In this document: positions 30,423 through 37,673 of the stretch, one piece after another
Layout of the letters: each line of letters opens with the position of its first letter
Numbering within the stretch: position 1 is the stretch's first letter
Source: Geothrix sp.
GTDB lineage: Bacteria; Acidobacteriota; Holophagae; Holophagales; Holophagaceae
Assembly: GCA_030681515.1 (NCBI GenBank)
Contig: JAUXSE010000053.1
Coordinates: 141,172 to 205,171 of the forward strand
Direction: 5' to 3'
Length of the DNA: 64,000 nt
The notes under the pieces: generated by a model
What the model was told of the DNA's origin: nothing
What the model saw: the letters and a program-made list of their open reading frames with translations, nothing else
The model's database searches: none
Position numbers and translations under genes: made by a program

Positions 30423-30646
30423 GCGGGAAGCCTCGCAGGGGCAACGCGGCGCGACAAGCCCCCGTTTCGACTCGGCACAAACAAAGCATTAATTTATGTT
30501 ATAGGCAAAAAAGTTGCAGCTCCGGGGCAGGAGTCAACCGAATGCCCCCACCCTGCCCCGCCCGCACCTTCCATCGGGCCCGACCCTTGCCATGTCCACC
30601 TGGTCCGCGCAGCGAAAGGGCCCCTACCGGGCCGGGAAGGCATCGT

Positions 30647-31558
30647 ATGCGCGGCCCCAACCTCACGATCCAGATGGCCGCCGAGGCCTACCTGGACGCC
30701 TGCCAAGTGAATGGCAACGGACGCCCCTGGGTGTATCAGCAAGGGGTCATCATCCAGGACTTCGTGATCTTCGTGGAGCGCCTCGGTATCCGGCAGATCT
30801 GCCACGCCGAAGTCCATCACCTGTTCAGCTTCCTCGCCAGTTGCAAGGCCGCCAAGGGAAACGGCCTTCGGACCCTGCATCGCAAAGGCACCGTCATCCG
30901 CGCCTTCGCCCGGTGGACGGTCACCAGTGGCATCGTCAAGCGGGCGCCCATCGCCGATGCGGAATTGCGGACCCCACAGCAGGCCCCTCTGGACATCGAA
31001 CCCTTCAGCGTCTACCTCAATTTAGCTGAAAACTGCCTGGAACCCGACACGCGAGACGCCCTGCTCCTCCTCCTGGCCAGCGGTCTCCGGCGCGGCGAAC
31101 TGCTGGCCCTCCGCTGGAAGGATTGCGATCTGGCGGCTGGACTGCTGGACGTGCGGCCGCAGCGCCCGCAGGCCCACCAGGCCGAAGGCTGGAAGCCCAA
31201 GTCCAAGCGGCACCGGGCGGTAGGGGTGCCACCCTGGGCGGTCGAAATCCTGACCCGACGCCTCGAAAAAGGCGGCGCCGGCCCCTTCATGACCGATGCA
31301 GGAAAGCCCATCTTCGACCCCTCAACCCTGTCCCATCGCTTCCTGCGAATGGCTCGCGCCAAGGGCCTGACCATGCGCCTGCATGACCTGCGGCACGCGC
31401 ACGGAACCGAAGCCCTGACCCTGGGCGCTACCATCCGTGAAGTTCAGATTCAACTGGGCCATGCGAGCGTCAGCACCACCGAGCGGTATACCCATGTCAA
31501 CCGCGCATCCCCGCGCCGCGTGGCGGCGCTCTTCGCGAACGCGAGGAGCGCGGGATAG
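30647..31558 (+). CDS. int: Tyrosine recombinase (phage-type integrase)
   Basis: 303 aa from ATG 30647 with GGGAAGG six bases upstream. N-terminal SAM-like domain (residues ~1-105) and catalytic domain with Arg148 (SGLRRGELL), Lys in KPKSKRHR, HDLRH (His246, Arg249), LGH (His272) and Tyr281 (ERYTHVN). All catalytic residues are present, so it should be active. It recombines attP with the tRNA-Arg 3' half and lies 242 bp from attR, the normal place. Confidence 0.95.
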   Translation: MRGPNLTIQMAAEAYLDACQVNGNGRPWVYQQGVIIQDFVIFVERLGIRQICHAEVHHLFSFLASCKAAKGNGLRTLHRKGTVIRAFARWTVTSGIVKRAPIADAELRTPQQAPLDIEPFSVYLNLAENCLEPDTRDALLLLLASGLRRGELLALRWKDCDLAAGLLDVRPQRPQAHQAEGWKPKSKRHRAVGVPPWAVEILTRRLEKGGAGPFMTDAGKPIFDPSTLSHRFLRMARAKGLTMRLHDLRHAHGTEALTLGATIREVQIQLGHASVSTTERYTHVNRASPRRVAALFANARSAG

Positions 31559-31569
31559 GCACAGAAACG

Positions 31570-31595
31570 ACCAGGCCCCCGAATGGGGGCCTGGT
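31570..31595 (+). terminator. Integrase terminator
   Basis: A perfect 11-bp stem (ACCAGGCCCCC, 31570-31580, with its complement at 31585-31595) and a GAAT loop, 11 bp after the integrase stop. No T-run follows, so it may act as a bidirectional or Rho-aided stop. Confidence 0.7.
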
Positions 31596-31645
31596 GTGTC
31601 AAACCGGAAGGGATGTTGCGTGAAGAACCACGGTATCACGAAAAA

Positions 31646-31670
31646 CCCCCCAGGGACGATCCCTGGGGGG
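31646..31670 (-). terminator. Terminator reading from tRNA-Arg into the element
   Basis: An 11-bp stem (CCCCCCAGGGA / TCCCTGGGGGG) with a 3-base loop; on the minus strand it is followed by TTTTT (plus A at 31641-31645). It stops transcription coming out of the tRNA and so replaces the native terminator displaced to 10499-10524. Confidence 0.75.
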
Positions 31671-31799
31671 TCCAGGTGGGGAAGTTTTTGTCACAACCGG
31701 AACCCCACCTGTCGAGCGGATGAAGGAGCCTGAAACTTTTTTTTGAAAAATTTCAGGGGCTTTGCTGCTGGTTTTTTACATCCTGCGGCTAGGTATTGC

Positions 31800-31844
31800 T
31801 GGTGGTCCCGGAGCGATTCGAACGCCCGACCCTCAGATTCGTAG
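31800..31844. repeat. attR: right 45-bp direct repeat
   Basis: Identical to 10542-10586. It is also the 3' half of the intact tRNA-Arg, ending exactly at the 5' edge of the anticodon loop, so the tRNA stays functional after integration. Confidence 0.95.
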
Positions 31845-31876
31845 TCTGATGCTCTATCCAGCTGAGCTACGGGACC
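31800..31876 (-). tRNA. tRNA-Arg (anticodon ACG), host of the element
   Basis: 77 nt including an encoded CCA. Acceptor GGTCCCG pairs with CGGGACC; D arm GCTC/GAGC; anticodon stem TCAGA/TCTGA with loop CTACGAA, giving anticodon ACG (inosine-modified in bacteria, reading CGN); T loop TTCGAAT. The element entered at its 3' half. Confidence 0.97.
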
Positions 31877-31893
31877 GCACTGAAGGAATGATT

Positions 31894-33138
31894 TTAGCGG
31901 ATCTGCGCTTTCTGTCCATCCCAAAGGCGCAGGGGCTCGGTGGTGGAGGCTTCGCAACGCCGCCCGGTGAGGCCGGTGGCCAGGTGGTCCATGAGGGCCC
32001 GGGCGGTGGTGAGCTTGCCGCCGAGGACCAGGGTGAGGTTGGCGAACCGCGGATGCCGATCCAGGATGGCCTCCCGGCTGAGGTGGGTGGTGACGCCGCC
32101 CGCGGCCACGAGAGGCCGGACGCCCAGTTCCTCGGACCGCACCGGCATTCGCCGCCAGGGGATGGCGGGCAGGTTCGCTTCCAGGGCCTCGAACAGTTCT
32201 TCGCGCTCGGCCGCCACGATGGGCACCCAGCCGTCCTCCACTTCCCGCTCGGTGGTGCCCACCTGCAGCATCCCGTCCCGCGGGATCACGAAGAGGATGC
32301 GGCCCCTGGGGCGGCGGATGGCCCAGGGGCGGTCGCAGCCGGGCACCGCGTCGAACCAGAGGTGGATGCCGGAGGAGAGGCGCAGACGCTTCCGAGTCTC
32401 GCCAAACCACTGGGCCATCGCGCCATCGGTCCAGGGGCCCAGCGCGAAGACCCACCGGCGGGCGCGAAGCTGCCGGAGGGTCCCGTCGGCGCGGTCCCTC
32501 AGGCGGACTGATCCCAGCCCCTCTGCGGTGGTCTCAAAACCTTCGGGTTCGTGGAAATCCAGACGAACGGCTTCGCTGGAGGCGGCTAGGTCCTTGGTGA
32601 GTTCCCGGTCCCAGGTCATGAGGTCGGCATAGGCCGTGGCGCCGCGGAAGGGCCCTCCGGCGCTCCGGGCATCAGCCTGAAACACGCCCTGCGGCACGCG
32701 GCCCAACGCCAGATCCGCCGACCACCCGGGCCGCTCGGCGCCCCAGTGGTCGTAGAGCCCGATGCCGAACCGGTGGGCCAGGCCCTCCAGCCAGTACCGA
32801 TGGGGCATCCAGAAGGCCTCCCAGCGGCAGCGATGGGGAGCGATGCGGGCCCAGGTGGCGCGTTCGGCCAGGCCCTCCCGCATCTGGCGGATGTCGCCCG
32901 TCAGCATGTAGCGGATGCCGCCATGGAGGAGCTGGCTGGACCACTGGCTGGTGCCGCCGCCCACCTCGCCCTTGTCCACCAGGGCGCAGGAAACCCCGCG
33001 CAAGGTCAATTCCCGGGCCAGGGCCGCGCCGTGGATGCCGGCGCCGAGGATGGCCACCTCCACCTCCAGGGTCGCGGGCAGCGGGCTGATGGCATCGCGG
33101 GGGATGGGGGGTGGGGCGGGCCAGGCGGGATCGGACAT
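31894..33138 (-). CDS. glpD: FAD-dependent glycerol-3-phosphate dehydrogenase-like protein
   Basis: 414 aa. N-terminal FAD site EVAILGAGIHGAALARELTLRG, then SSQLLHGGIRYM, as in GlpD. GlpD oxidises glycerol-3-phosphate to dihydroxyacetone phosphate at the membrane and feeds electrons to quinone. The protein is ~90 residues shorter than the E. coli enzyme and lacks much of the C-terminal cap, so substrate choice is less certain. Transcribed divergently from the MFS gene across a 41-bp gap and towards the tRNA. Confidence 0.8.
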   Translation of the reverse strand: MSDPAWPAPPPIPRDAISPLPATLEVEVAILGAGIHGAALARELTLRGVSCALVDKGEVGGGTSQWSSQLLHGGIRYMLTGDIRQMREGLAERATWARIAPHRCRWEAFWMPHRYWLEGLAHRFGIGLYDHWGAERPGWSADLALGRVPQGVFQADARSAGGPFRGATAYADLMTWDRELTKDLAASSEAVRLDFHEPEGFETTAEGLGSVRLRDRADGTLRQLRARRWVFALGPWTDGAMAQWFGETRKRLRLSSGIHLWFDAVPGCDRPWAIRRPRGRILFVIPRDGMLQVGTTEREVEDGWVPIVAAEREELFEALEANLPAIPWRRMPVRSEELGVRPLVAAGGVTTHLSREAILDRHPRFANLTLVLGGKLTTARALMDHLATGLTGRRCEASTTEPLRLWDGQKAQIR

Positions 33139-33179
33139 GGAAGCAGTGTGCCCCGTCCCTGTGATTCAATGAAGCCACC

Positions 33180-34400
33180 ATGACCCCGACCCGCATCCGC
33201 TCCGTCCTGAACCTCACCGTCCTCGTGGCCGCCCTGGGCTACTTCGTGGACATGTTCGACCTGCTGCTCTTTCCCATCGTGCGCCAGGCCAGCCTCACGG
33301 CCCTGGGCGTCGCCGCGGACCGGCAGATCGAAGTGGGCGCCTTCCTGCTGAACTGGCAGATGACCGGGATGCTGCTGGGCGGCATCCTCTGGGGCATCCT
33401 CGGGGATCGCAAGGGACGGCTGTCCACGCTCTTCGGCAGCATCGCCCTCTACTCGGTGGCGAACCTGGCCAACGCCTTCGTGACGGGCATTCCCAGCTAC
33501 GCCTTCTGGCGCTTCATGGCGGGCCTGGGCCTGGCGGGGGAACTGGGCGCGGCCATCACGCTGGTGTCCGAGGTGCTGCCTAAGGATCTTCGCGGCTACG
33601 GCACGGCCCTGGTGGCCTCCGTGGGCGTGTTCGGCACCGTCACCGCCGCCCTGGTGGGACGCTACCTCACCTGGCAGCAGGCCTACCTGGTGGGAGGCGG
33701 CCTCGGCATCGTGCTGCTCTTCCTGCGGGTGGGCCTCCGCGAAAGCTTCATGTTCCAGAGGGCCCATGAGACCACCGTGAAGCGGGGCGACTTCCTGAGC
33801 CTCTTCACGGCCTGGAGCCGCTTCGGCCGCTATGCCCGCTGCATCCTCATCGGCCTGCCCATGTGGTTCGTGGTGGGCATCCTCATCATCTTCATCCCGG
33901 AATTCGCGCCGAGCCTGGGCGTCACCGGAAAGCTCGACGCCTCGACCGCCGTGGCCTGCTGCTACAGCGGCATCACCGTGGGGAGCCTGGCCTCCGGGTT
34001 CCTCAGCCAGATGTGGGGGACGCGCACCAAGGTGGTGGGGCTCTTCATGGGCGCGTCGTTTCTGGGCGTGGCGATCTTCCTGCTCGGCCGGGGCTTCAGC
34101 CCCTTCGGAATGTATGTCCTGGCCACCTTCCTGGGCCTGGCCACGGGCTACTGGGCCGTCTTCGTCACCGTGGCCGCCGAGCAGTTCGGCACCAACCTGC
34201 GAGCCACCGTGGCCACCACCGTGCCGAACTTCGTGCGGGGGGCCGTGGTCCTGATCACCAGTGGTTTCCTGGCCCTGAAGGGTCACCTGGGCCTGCTCGG
34301 TGCCGCCTGGGCCGTGGGCCTCGTCTGCTTCGCCCTCGCGGCCATCAGCCTCGCGGGGCTGGAGGACACCCACGGGCGGGATCTGGATTTCGTCGAGTGA
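33180..34400 (+). CDS. MFS transporter
   Basis: 406 aa, 12 membrane helices. DMFDLLLFP in helix 1 and GILGDRKGR in the loop between helices 2 and 3 are major facilitator signatures; the D-x-x-D helix 1 and RFMAGLGLAGELGAAITL point to the metabolite:proton symporter (sugar or organic acid) subfamily. Divergent from glpD, so glycerol-3-phosphate or an organic acid is a possible substrate. Confidence 0.85.
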   Translation: MTPTRIRSVLNLTVLVAALGYFVDMFDLLLFPIVRQASLTALGVAADRQIEVGAFLLNWQMTGMLLGGILWGILGDRKGRLSTLFGSIALYSVANLANAFVTGIPSYAFWRFMAGLGLAGELGAAITLVSEVLPKDLRGYGTALVASVGVFGTVTAALVGRYLTWQQAYLVGGGLGIVLLFLRVGLRESFMFQRAHETTVKRGDFLSLFTAWSRFGRYARCILIGLPMWFVVGILIIFIPEFAPSLGVTGKLDASTAVACCYSGITVGSLASGFLSQMWGTRTKVVGLFMGASFLGVAIFLLGRGFSPFGMYVLATFLGLATGYWAVFVTVAAEQFGTNLRATVATTVPNFVRGAVVLITSGFLALKGHLGLLGAAWAVGLVCFALAAISLAGLEDTHGRDLDFVE

Positions 34401-34406
34401 CAGGGC

Positions 34407-35135
34407 CTAGTAGACGGCGTCGGCTCCGCCATCAATCGTGATCACACTCCCCGTCGTCCACGCGCTCTCATCGCTCAGAAGATGGGCCGCGAGAGCGCCG
34501 ATTTCGGTTTCCGTACCCAGTCGCCCCAGCGGATTCACGGCCGCCAACTTGGCCAGATCCCCGATCGGGTCAACGCTGGCCCGCAGGCGTGCCTCTACCA
34601 TGGCGGTATGCACGGGTCCGGGCGCGAGGGCGTTGCAGCGGATCCCCCGGGGTGCCCACTCCAGCGCCAGCACCTTCGCCAGCATGTGGACGCCCGCCTT
34701 GGCCACGCTGTAGGCGGCACTGTCCGGGATGGCGCGGAGGCCGATATTGGAGCCCACCAGCACCACGCAAGACCCCTGAGTGAGCTTCGGTCCCAGGTGG
34801 TGGGCCATCAGCCAGGGCCCGCGGAGGTTGGTCCTGATCATGGCGTCGAAATCCGGGACGGGAGTGGATTCGACCGATCCAGTCCTGATCTCCCCCGCTG
34901 CCAGGAACATCCCGTCCAGCGGCGCGCAGGCGCGGGCGAAGGCGGCCACGGCGGCCTCGTCCGCATGGTCCAGGGGGGCGTGTTCCGCATCTGGCAGGGT
35001 CTCCTGAAGCGCGGACAAACGCCGCCCCACCAGCACCAGCTCGGCCCCGCGGTCCCGGAACATCCGCGCCGCGGCGCGGCCGATGCCGCTGCCGGCGCCG
35101 GTCACGAGGATCTTCTTGCCCTGAAGGCCGCTCAC
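34407..35135 (-). CDS. Short-chain dehydrogenase/reductase
   Basis: 242 aa from GTG 35135, which overlaps the stop of the upstream gene. TGAGSGIG (NAD(P) site), catalytic Ser in VLVGSNIG, YSVAK (Tyr/Lys) and a closing DGGAD are the classical SDR features. The GR-R after strand 2 (VGRRLS) suggests NADPH. Substrate unknown. Last gene of a three-gene minus operon with DUF502 and pgsA. Confidence 0.9.
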   Translation of the reverse strand: MSGLQGKKILVTGAGSGIGRAAARMFRDRGAELVLVGRRLSALQETLPDAEHAPLDHADEAAVAAFARACAPLDGMFLAAGEIRTGSVESTPVPDFDAMIRTNLRGPWLMAHHLGPKLTQGSCVVLVGSNIGLRAIPDSAAYSVAKAGVHMLAKVLALEWAPRGIRCNALAPGPVHTAMVEARLRASVDPIGDLAKLAAVNPLGRLGTETEIGALAAHLLSDESAWTTGSVITIDGGADAVY

Positions 35136-35770
35136 GGCTGTTCCGGCATCCGGAACGAACCCGTGCTCGTGCGGGCCGGCACCACCACGCCGCCACTGAC
35201 GGCCCAGGTCAAGGCCTGGTCGGCGCTGAGCTCCACCGGTTTCACCTTCGTGGCCTCGATCATGACCACGTAGCCGGAGGTGGGATTGGGGGAGGTCGGA
35301 ACATAGACGGCGATCATGCCCTGGCCCCCGGGAATCGCCCAGGAGCAGTCCCGGCTGGCCACGAAGCCCAGGGTGTACGACCCGGGGTACGGCCACTCGA
35401 CGAGCACCACCTCCTTGAAGCTGCCCCCGTGACCAGACTGGATGGCGCCCAGGAGCTGGCGGATGGCGCCGTAGATGGTCTTCACCACGGGCACGTACAT
35501 CATCAGCTCGTCCAGCCAGGCCAGCAGCTGCCGGCCGATGAAGTTGCCCACCAGGGCGCCCACCAGCAGCAGCAGCAGCACCGTGGCCAGCGCCGAGAAC
35601 AGCGACAGGCCCCAGGCCGGCGGGTCCGGCATCTGGATCTGGTGGGCCGCCCAGGTCAGCGGTCCCCGGAAGATGCCCGCCAGGGTGGTGAAGATGCCCT
35701 TGAGGATCCAGAGCGTCACCACCAGGGGAAGCAGGGTAATGAGGCCGGCGAGAAGGTACTTGCGGATCAT
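35132..35770 (-). CDS. DUF502 family membrane protein
   Basis: 212 aa. Two membrane helices (residues ~5-28 and ~55-80), then the DUF502 hallmark PVVKTIYGAIRQ and a soluble beta domain (VLVEWPYPGSYTLGFV, AVYVPTSPNPTSGY). Function of the family is unknown; it is often near lipid or envelope genes, as here. Overlaps pgsA by ATGA. Confidence 0.9.
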   Translation of the reverse strand: MIRKYLLAGLITLLPLVVTLWILKGIFTTLAGIFRGPLTWAAHQIQMPDPPAWGLSLFSALATVLLLLLVGALVGNFIGRQLLAWLDELMMYVPVVKTIYGAIRQLLGAIQSGHGGSFKEVVLVEWPYPGSYTLGFVASRDCSWAIPGGQGMIAVYVPTSPNPTSGYVVMIEATKVKPVELSADQALTWAVSGGVVVPARTSTGSFRMPEQP

Positions 35771-36414
35771 TCAGAATCCTCGGGTCCGGTCAGGTGGCTG
35801 TTCCCGGCCATGATGCGGGGTCCCACCACCTTCCAGAATCCGTGGAAGTAGGAGATCGCGCTCCAGATGGCCAGGATGACGGCTCCCCACAGCAGCAGGA
35901 TGCCCATGCCCCAGAAGAAGGTGTAGGGCCTGTTCAGCTGGATGAAGAAGTGGAAGATCTCCTTGTGGGTCCATTCGTAGAGCCAGTAGTCGAGGCGGGG
36001 GCCAAGGATGAGGCAGGAGATCGCCGCCACCTGGAAGCCCATCTTCCACTTGCCGACAGGGCCGGCGGGGATGGTGAGCCCCTCCTCGCTGGCGATGCCG
36101 CGGAGTCCCGTGATCGCGAATTCACGAGCCACGATGACGAAGGTCATCCAGGCTGGGGCCAGATTGAGCTCCACCAGCGAGATCAACGCGCCCGATACCA
36201 GCAGCTTGTCCGCCAGGGGATCCAGCAGCTTGCCCAGCGTCGTCACCTGCTTCCAGCGGCGGGCCAGGTAGCCATCCAGCCAGTCCGTGATGGAGGCCAC
36301 CCAGAACACCACCACGCCGATCACTTCGTGGTTCGTCACCTTGGTCATGAGTACGACCACCAGGACCGGCACCATGAGGATCCGGACGAGCGAAAGGAAA
36401 TTGGGCAGGTTCAT
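35767..36414 (-). CDS. pgsA: CDP-diacylglycerol-glycerol-3-phosphate 3-phosphatidyltransferase
   Basis: 215 aa from ATG 36414. The CDP-alcohol phosphotransferase motif D-x2-D-G-x2-A-R-x8-G-x3-D-x3-D is complete in DWLDGYLARR ... GKLLDPLADK. About six membrane helices. The enzyme makes phosphatidylglycerol phosphate from CDP-diacylglycerol. First gene of the operon pgsA-DUF502-SDR. A C-terminal extension of ~25 residues is present. Confidence 0.92.
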   Translation of the reverse strand: MNLPNFLSLVRILMVPVLVVVLMTKVTNHEVIGVVVFWVASITDWLDGYLARRWKQVTTLGKLLDPLADKLLVSGALISLVELNLAPAWMTFVIVAREFAITGLRGIASEEGLTIPAGPVGKWKMGFQVAAISCLILGPRLDYWLYEWTHKEIFHFFIQLNRPYTFFWGMGILLLWGAVILAIWSAISYFHGFWKVVGPRIMAGNSHLTGPEDSE

Positions 36415-36469
36415 GGCGAGTGTTCGGCTCCGCATCCAGCCTACTACAGCGCGGTTATGCCGCCCGGGC

Positions 36470-36504
36470 CTAGGAGCGCGTCCAAGTATTGGACACGCTC
36501 CTAG
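36470..36504. repeat. Intergenic perfect-arm hairpin between pgsA and queG
   Basis: CTAGGAGCG (36470-36478) and its complement (36496-36504), plus GTCCAA/TTGGAC inside, form a 16-bp stem with one mismatch around a 3-base loop. It stands between two divergent genes and has no T-run, so a terminator is unlikely. Perhaps a REP-like or protein-binding element. Confidence 0.7.
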
Positions 36505-36543
36505 AAGACCGTGACATCGGGCCGTTCGAGGGGGAGGATATCC

Positions 36544-37587
36544 ATGGGAGGTGGCCTTCGCGTGCCAGTTGAACACCTGGATCCGCTGGCATTCAAGGCT
36601 TGGCTTCGCTCCGAGGCCCTTTCCTCGGGCTTCGCCCTGGCAGGATTCGCCCCCTGTGAACCTTTTGCCTCGGAGATGGAACACCTCGGGGCCTGGTTCC
36701 GGGAAGGCCGGGGGTCCCTGCTGCCCTATCTCGCAACCATGTGGGTCGCGGAGGAGGCTCCGGGGGAGCCTTCGCAGCGGGGCCCCACAGGGAGCGAATC
36801 CCTTCCAGGCAGGACGTTGCCTCCACTGCTCGATCCCCGGTCCGTCTTTCCCCAGGCCCGCACGGCCCTGGTGGGGTTCTTCCCCTATGCCCGGCCGGAG
36901 GCCGTCCCGGGCGCGGCCCCGGACAGCCTCAAGCTGAGCCGGTACCTTTGGGGCCCGGACTACCACATGATCCTGAAGCCCCGGCTGGCCCGGCTGCTGG
37001 AGGCCGCCCAGGTCCGGTGGCCGGGACTGGAAGGCCGGGTCTGCGTGGATACGGCCCCCCTGCTGGAGCGGCAGTTGGCGGCCCGCGCGGGACTAGGCTG
37101 GCAGGGCAAGCACACCCTGCTCATCGCCGGGAAGGACGGCTCCTGGGGGTTTCTGGGCGTGCTGCTGCTGTCCGTGGAGCTTCCGCCGGATGAACCGTTC
37201 ACGACCGAACATTGCGGATCCTGCACCGCCTGCCTGGAGGCCTGCCCCTCGGGGGCCCTGGAACCCTTCCGGCTGGATCCGGCCCGTTGCCTGACGACCT
37301 ACACCATCGAGACCGAAATGGAGCCGCCCCCGGACATTGCCAACGCCCTGGCGGACAGCCGCTGGGCCGCGGGCTGCGATGCCTGCCAGGAAGCCTGCCC
37401 CTGGAACCGGGCCCCTCTCTGGGGCGACCCGGCGCTGTGGGGTGGCCCGAGCCCGCTCCATACCCGCGCCGCGGCTGATCTTCCCCGGGGCGCGGCCCAG
37501 TGGCGCAAACTCACCCGGAGGACCGCTTTGAGGCGGGTGAGGGATCGCCACTGGCGGGCCACCCTGACCCGGATCCTGGGAATCTGA
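36544..37587 (+). CDS. queG: Epoxyqueuosine reductase
   Basis: ATG 36544 with GGAGG six bases upstream; 347 aa. Cobalamin-binding N-terminal part (VCVDTAPLLERQLAARAGLGWQGKHTL is the family core, here quoted in pieces: DTAPLLER, GLGWQGKH) and two 4Fe-4S clusters (CGSCTACLEACPSGAL and CDACQEACPWN). It reduces epoxyqueuosine to queuosine in tRNA. An extra loop around residues 65-95 is unusual. Confidence 0.92.
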   Translation: MGGGLRVPVEHLDPLAFKAWLRSEALSSGFALAGFAPCEPFASEMEHLGAWFREGRGSLLPYLATMWVAEEAPGEPSQRGPTGSESLPGRTLPPLLDPRSVFPQARTALVGFFPYARPEAVPGAAPDSLKLSRYLWGPDYHMILKPRLARLLEAAQVRWPGLEGRVCVDTAPLLERQLAARAGLGWQGKHTLLIAGKDGSWGFLGVLLLSVELPPDEPFTTEHCGSCTACLEACPSGALEPFRLDPARCLTTYTIETEMEPPPDIANALADSRWAAGCDACQEACPWNRAPLWGDPALWGGPSPLHTRAAADLPRGAAQWRKLTRRTALRRVRDRHWRATLTRILGI

Positions 37588-37595
37588 TTATTTCA

Positions 37596-37625
37596 TTGGA
37601 ACTGTTGGGCTTTTTTTCATATAAA
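37596..37625 (+). promoter_or_regulatory. Sigma70-type promoter for speA
   Basis: TTGGAA (37596-37601) and TATAAA (37620-37625) with an 18-bp spacer, 48 bp before the speA start, in an AT-rich gap. Prediction by eye. Confidence 0.55.
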
Positions 37626-37673
37626 CGAACTTCCGGCCGAAGGTGGCCGCCCCGATTCAAGGAGGCCCCTCGG

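Larger units (their letters stand above)
10542..31844. mobile_element. Integrated 21.3-kb tailless-phage-like element in tRNA-Arg(ACG)
   Basis: Bounded by perfect 45-bp direct repeats, with a tyrosine integrase at the right end next to attR and a rolling-circle Rep inside. Almost all genes are on the plus strand in 4-bp overlapping chains. Late genes include a transglutaminase-like protease, five tail-anchored membrane proteins, small beta-rich proteins and a lytic transglycosylase with a membrane anchor. I found no P-loop packaging ATPase, terminase, portal, tail, conjugation or Zot gene. The best fit is a tailless, membrane-containing phage or a defective relative; an unusual integrative plasmid is the alternative. 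There is no nucleotide evidence of decay except one possible frameshift at 18559. Confidence 0.85.

Noticed and set aside
10542..31844. Filamentous (Inovirus-type) prophage
   Set aside because: No Zot-like ATPase, no small major coat protein with a leader, and many more genes than an inovirus; a lytic transglycosylase with beta-rich proteins fits an icosahedral phage better.
31691..32455. Minus-strand frame containing PVAQLDRASDYESEGR
   Set aside because: This peptide is the well-known false translation of tRNA-Arg. The rest is antisense or overlaps glpD.
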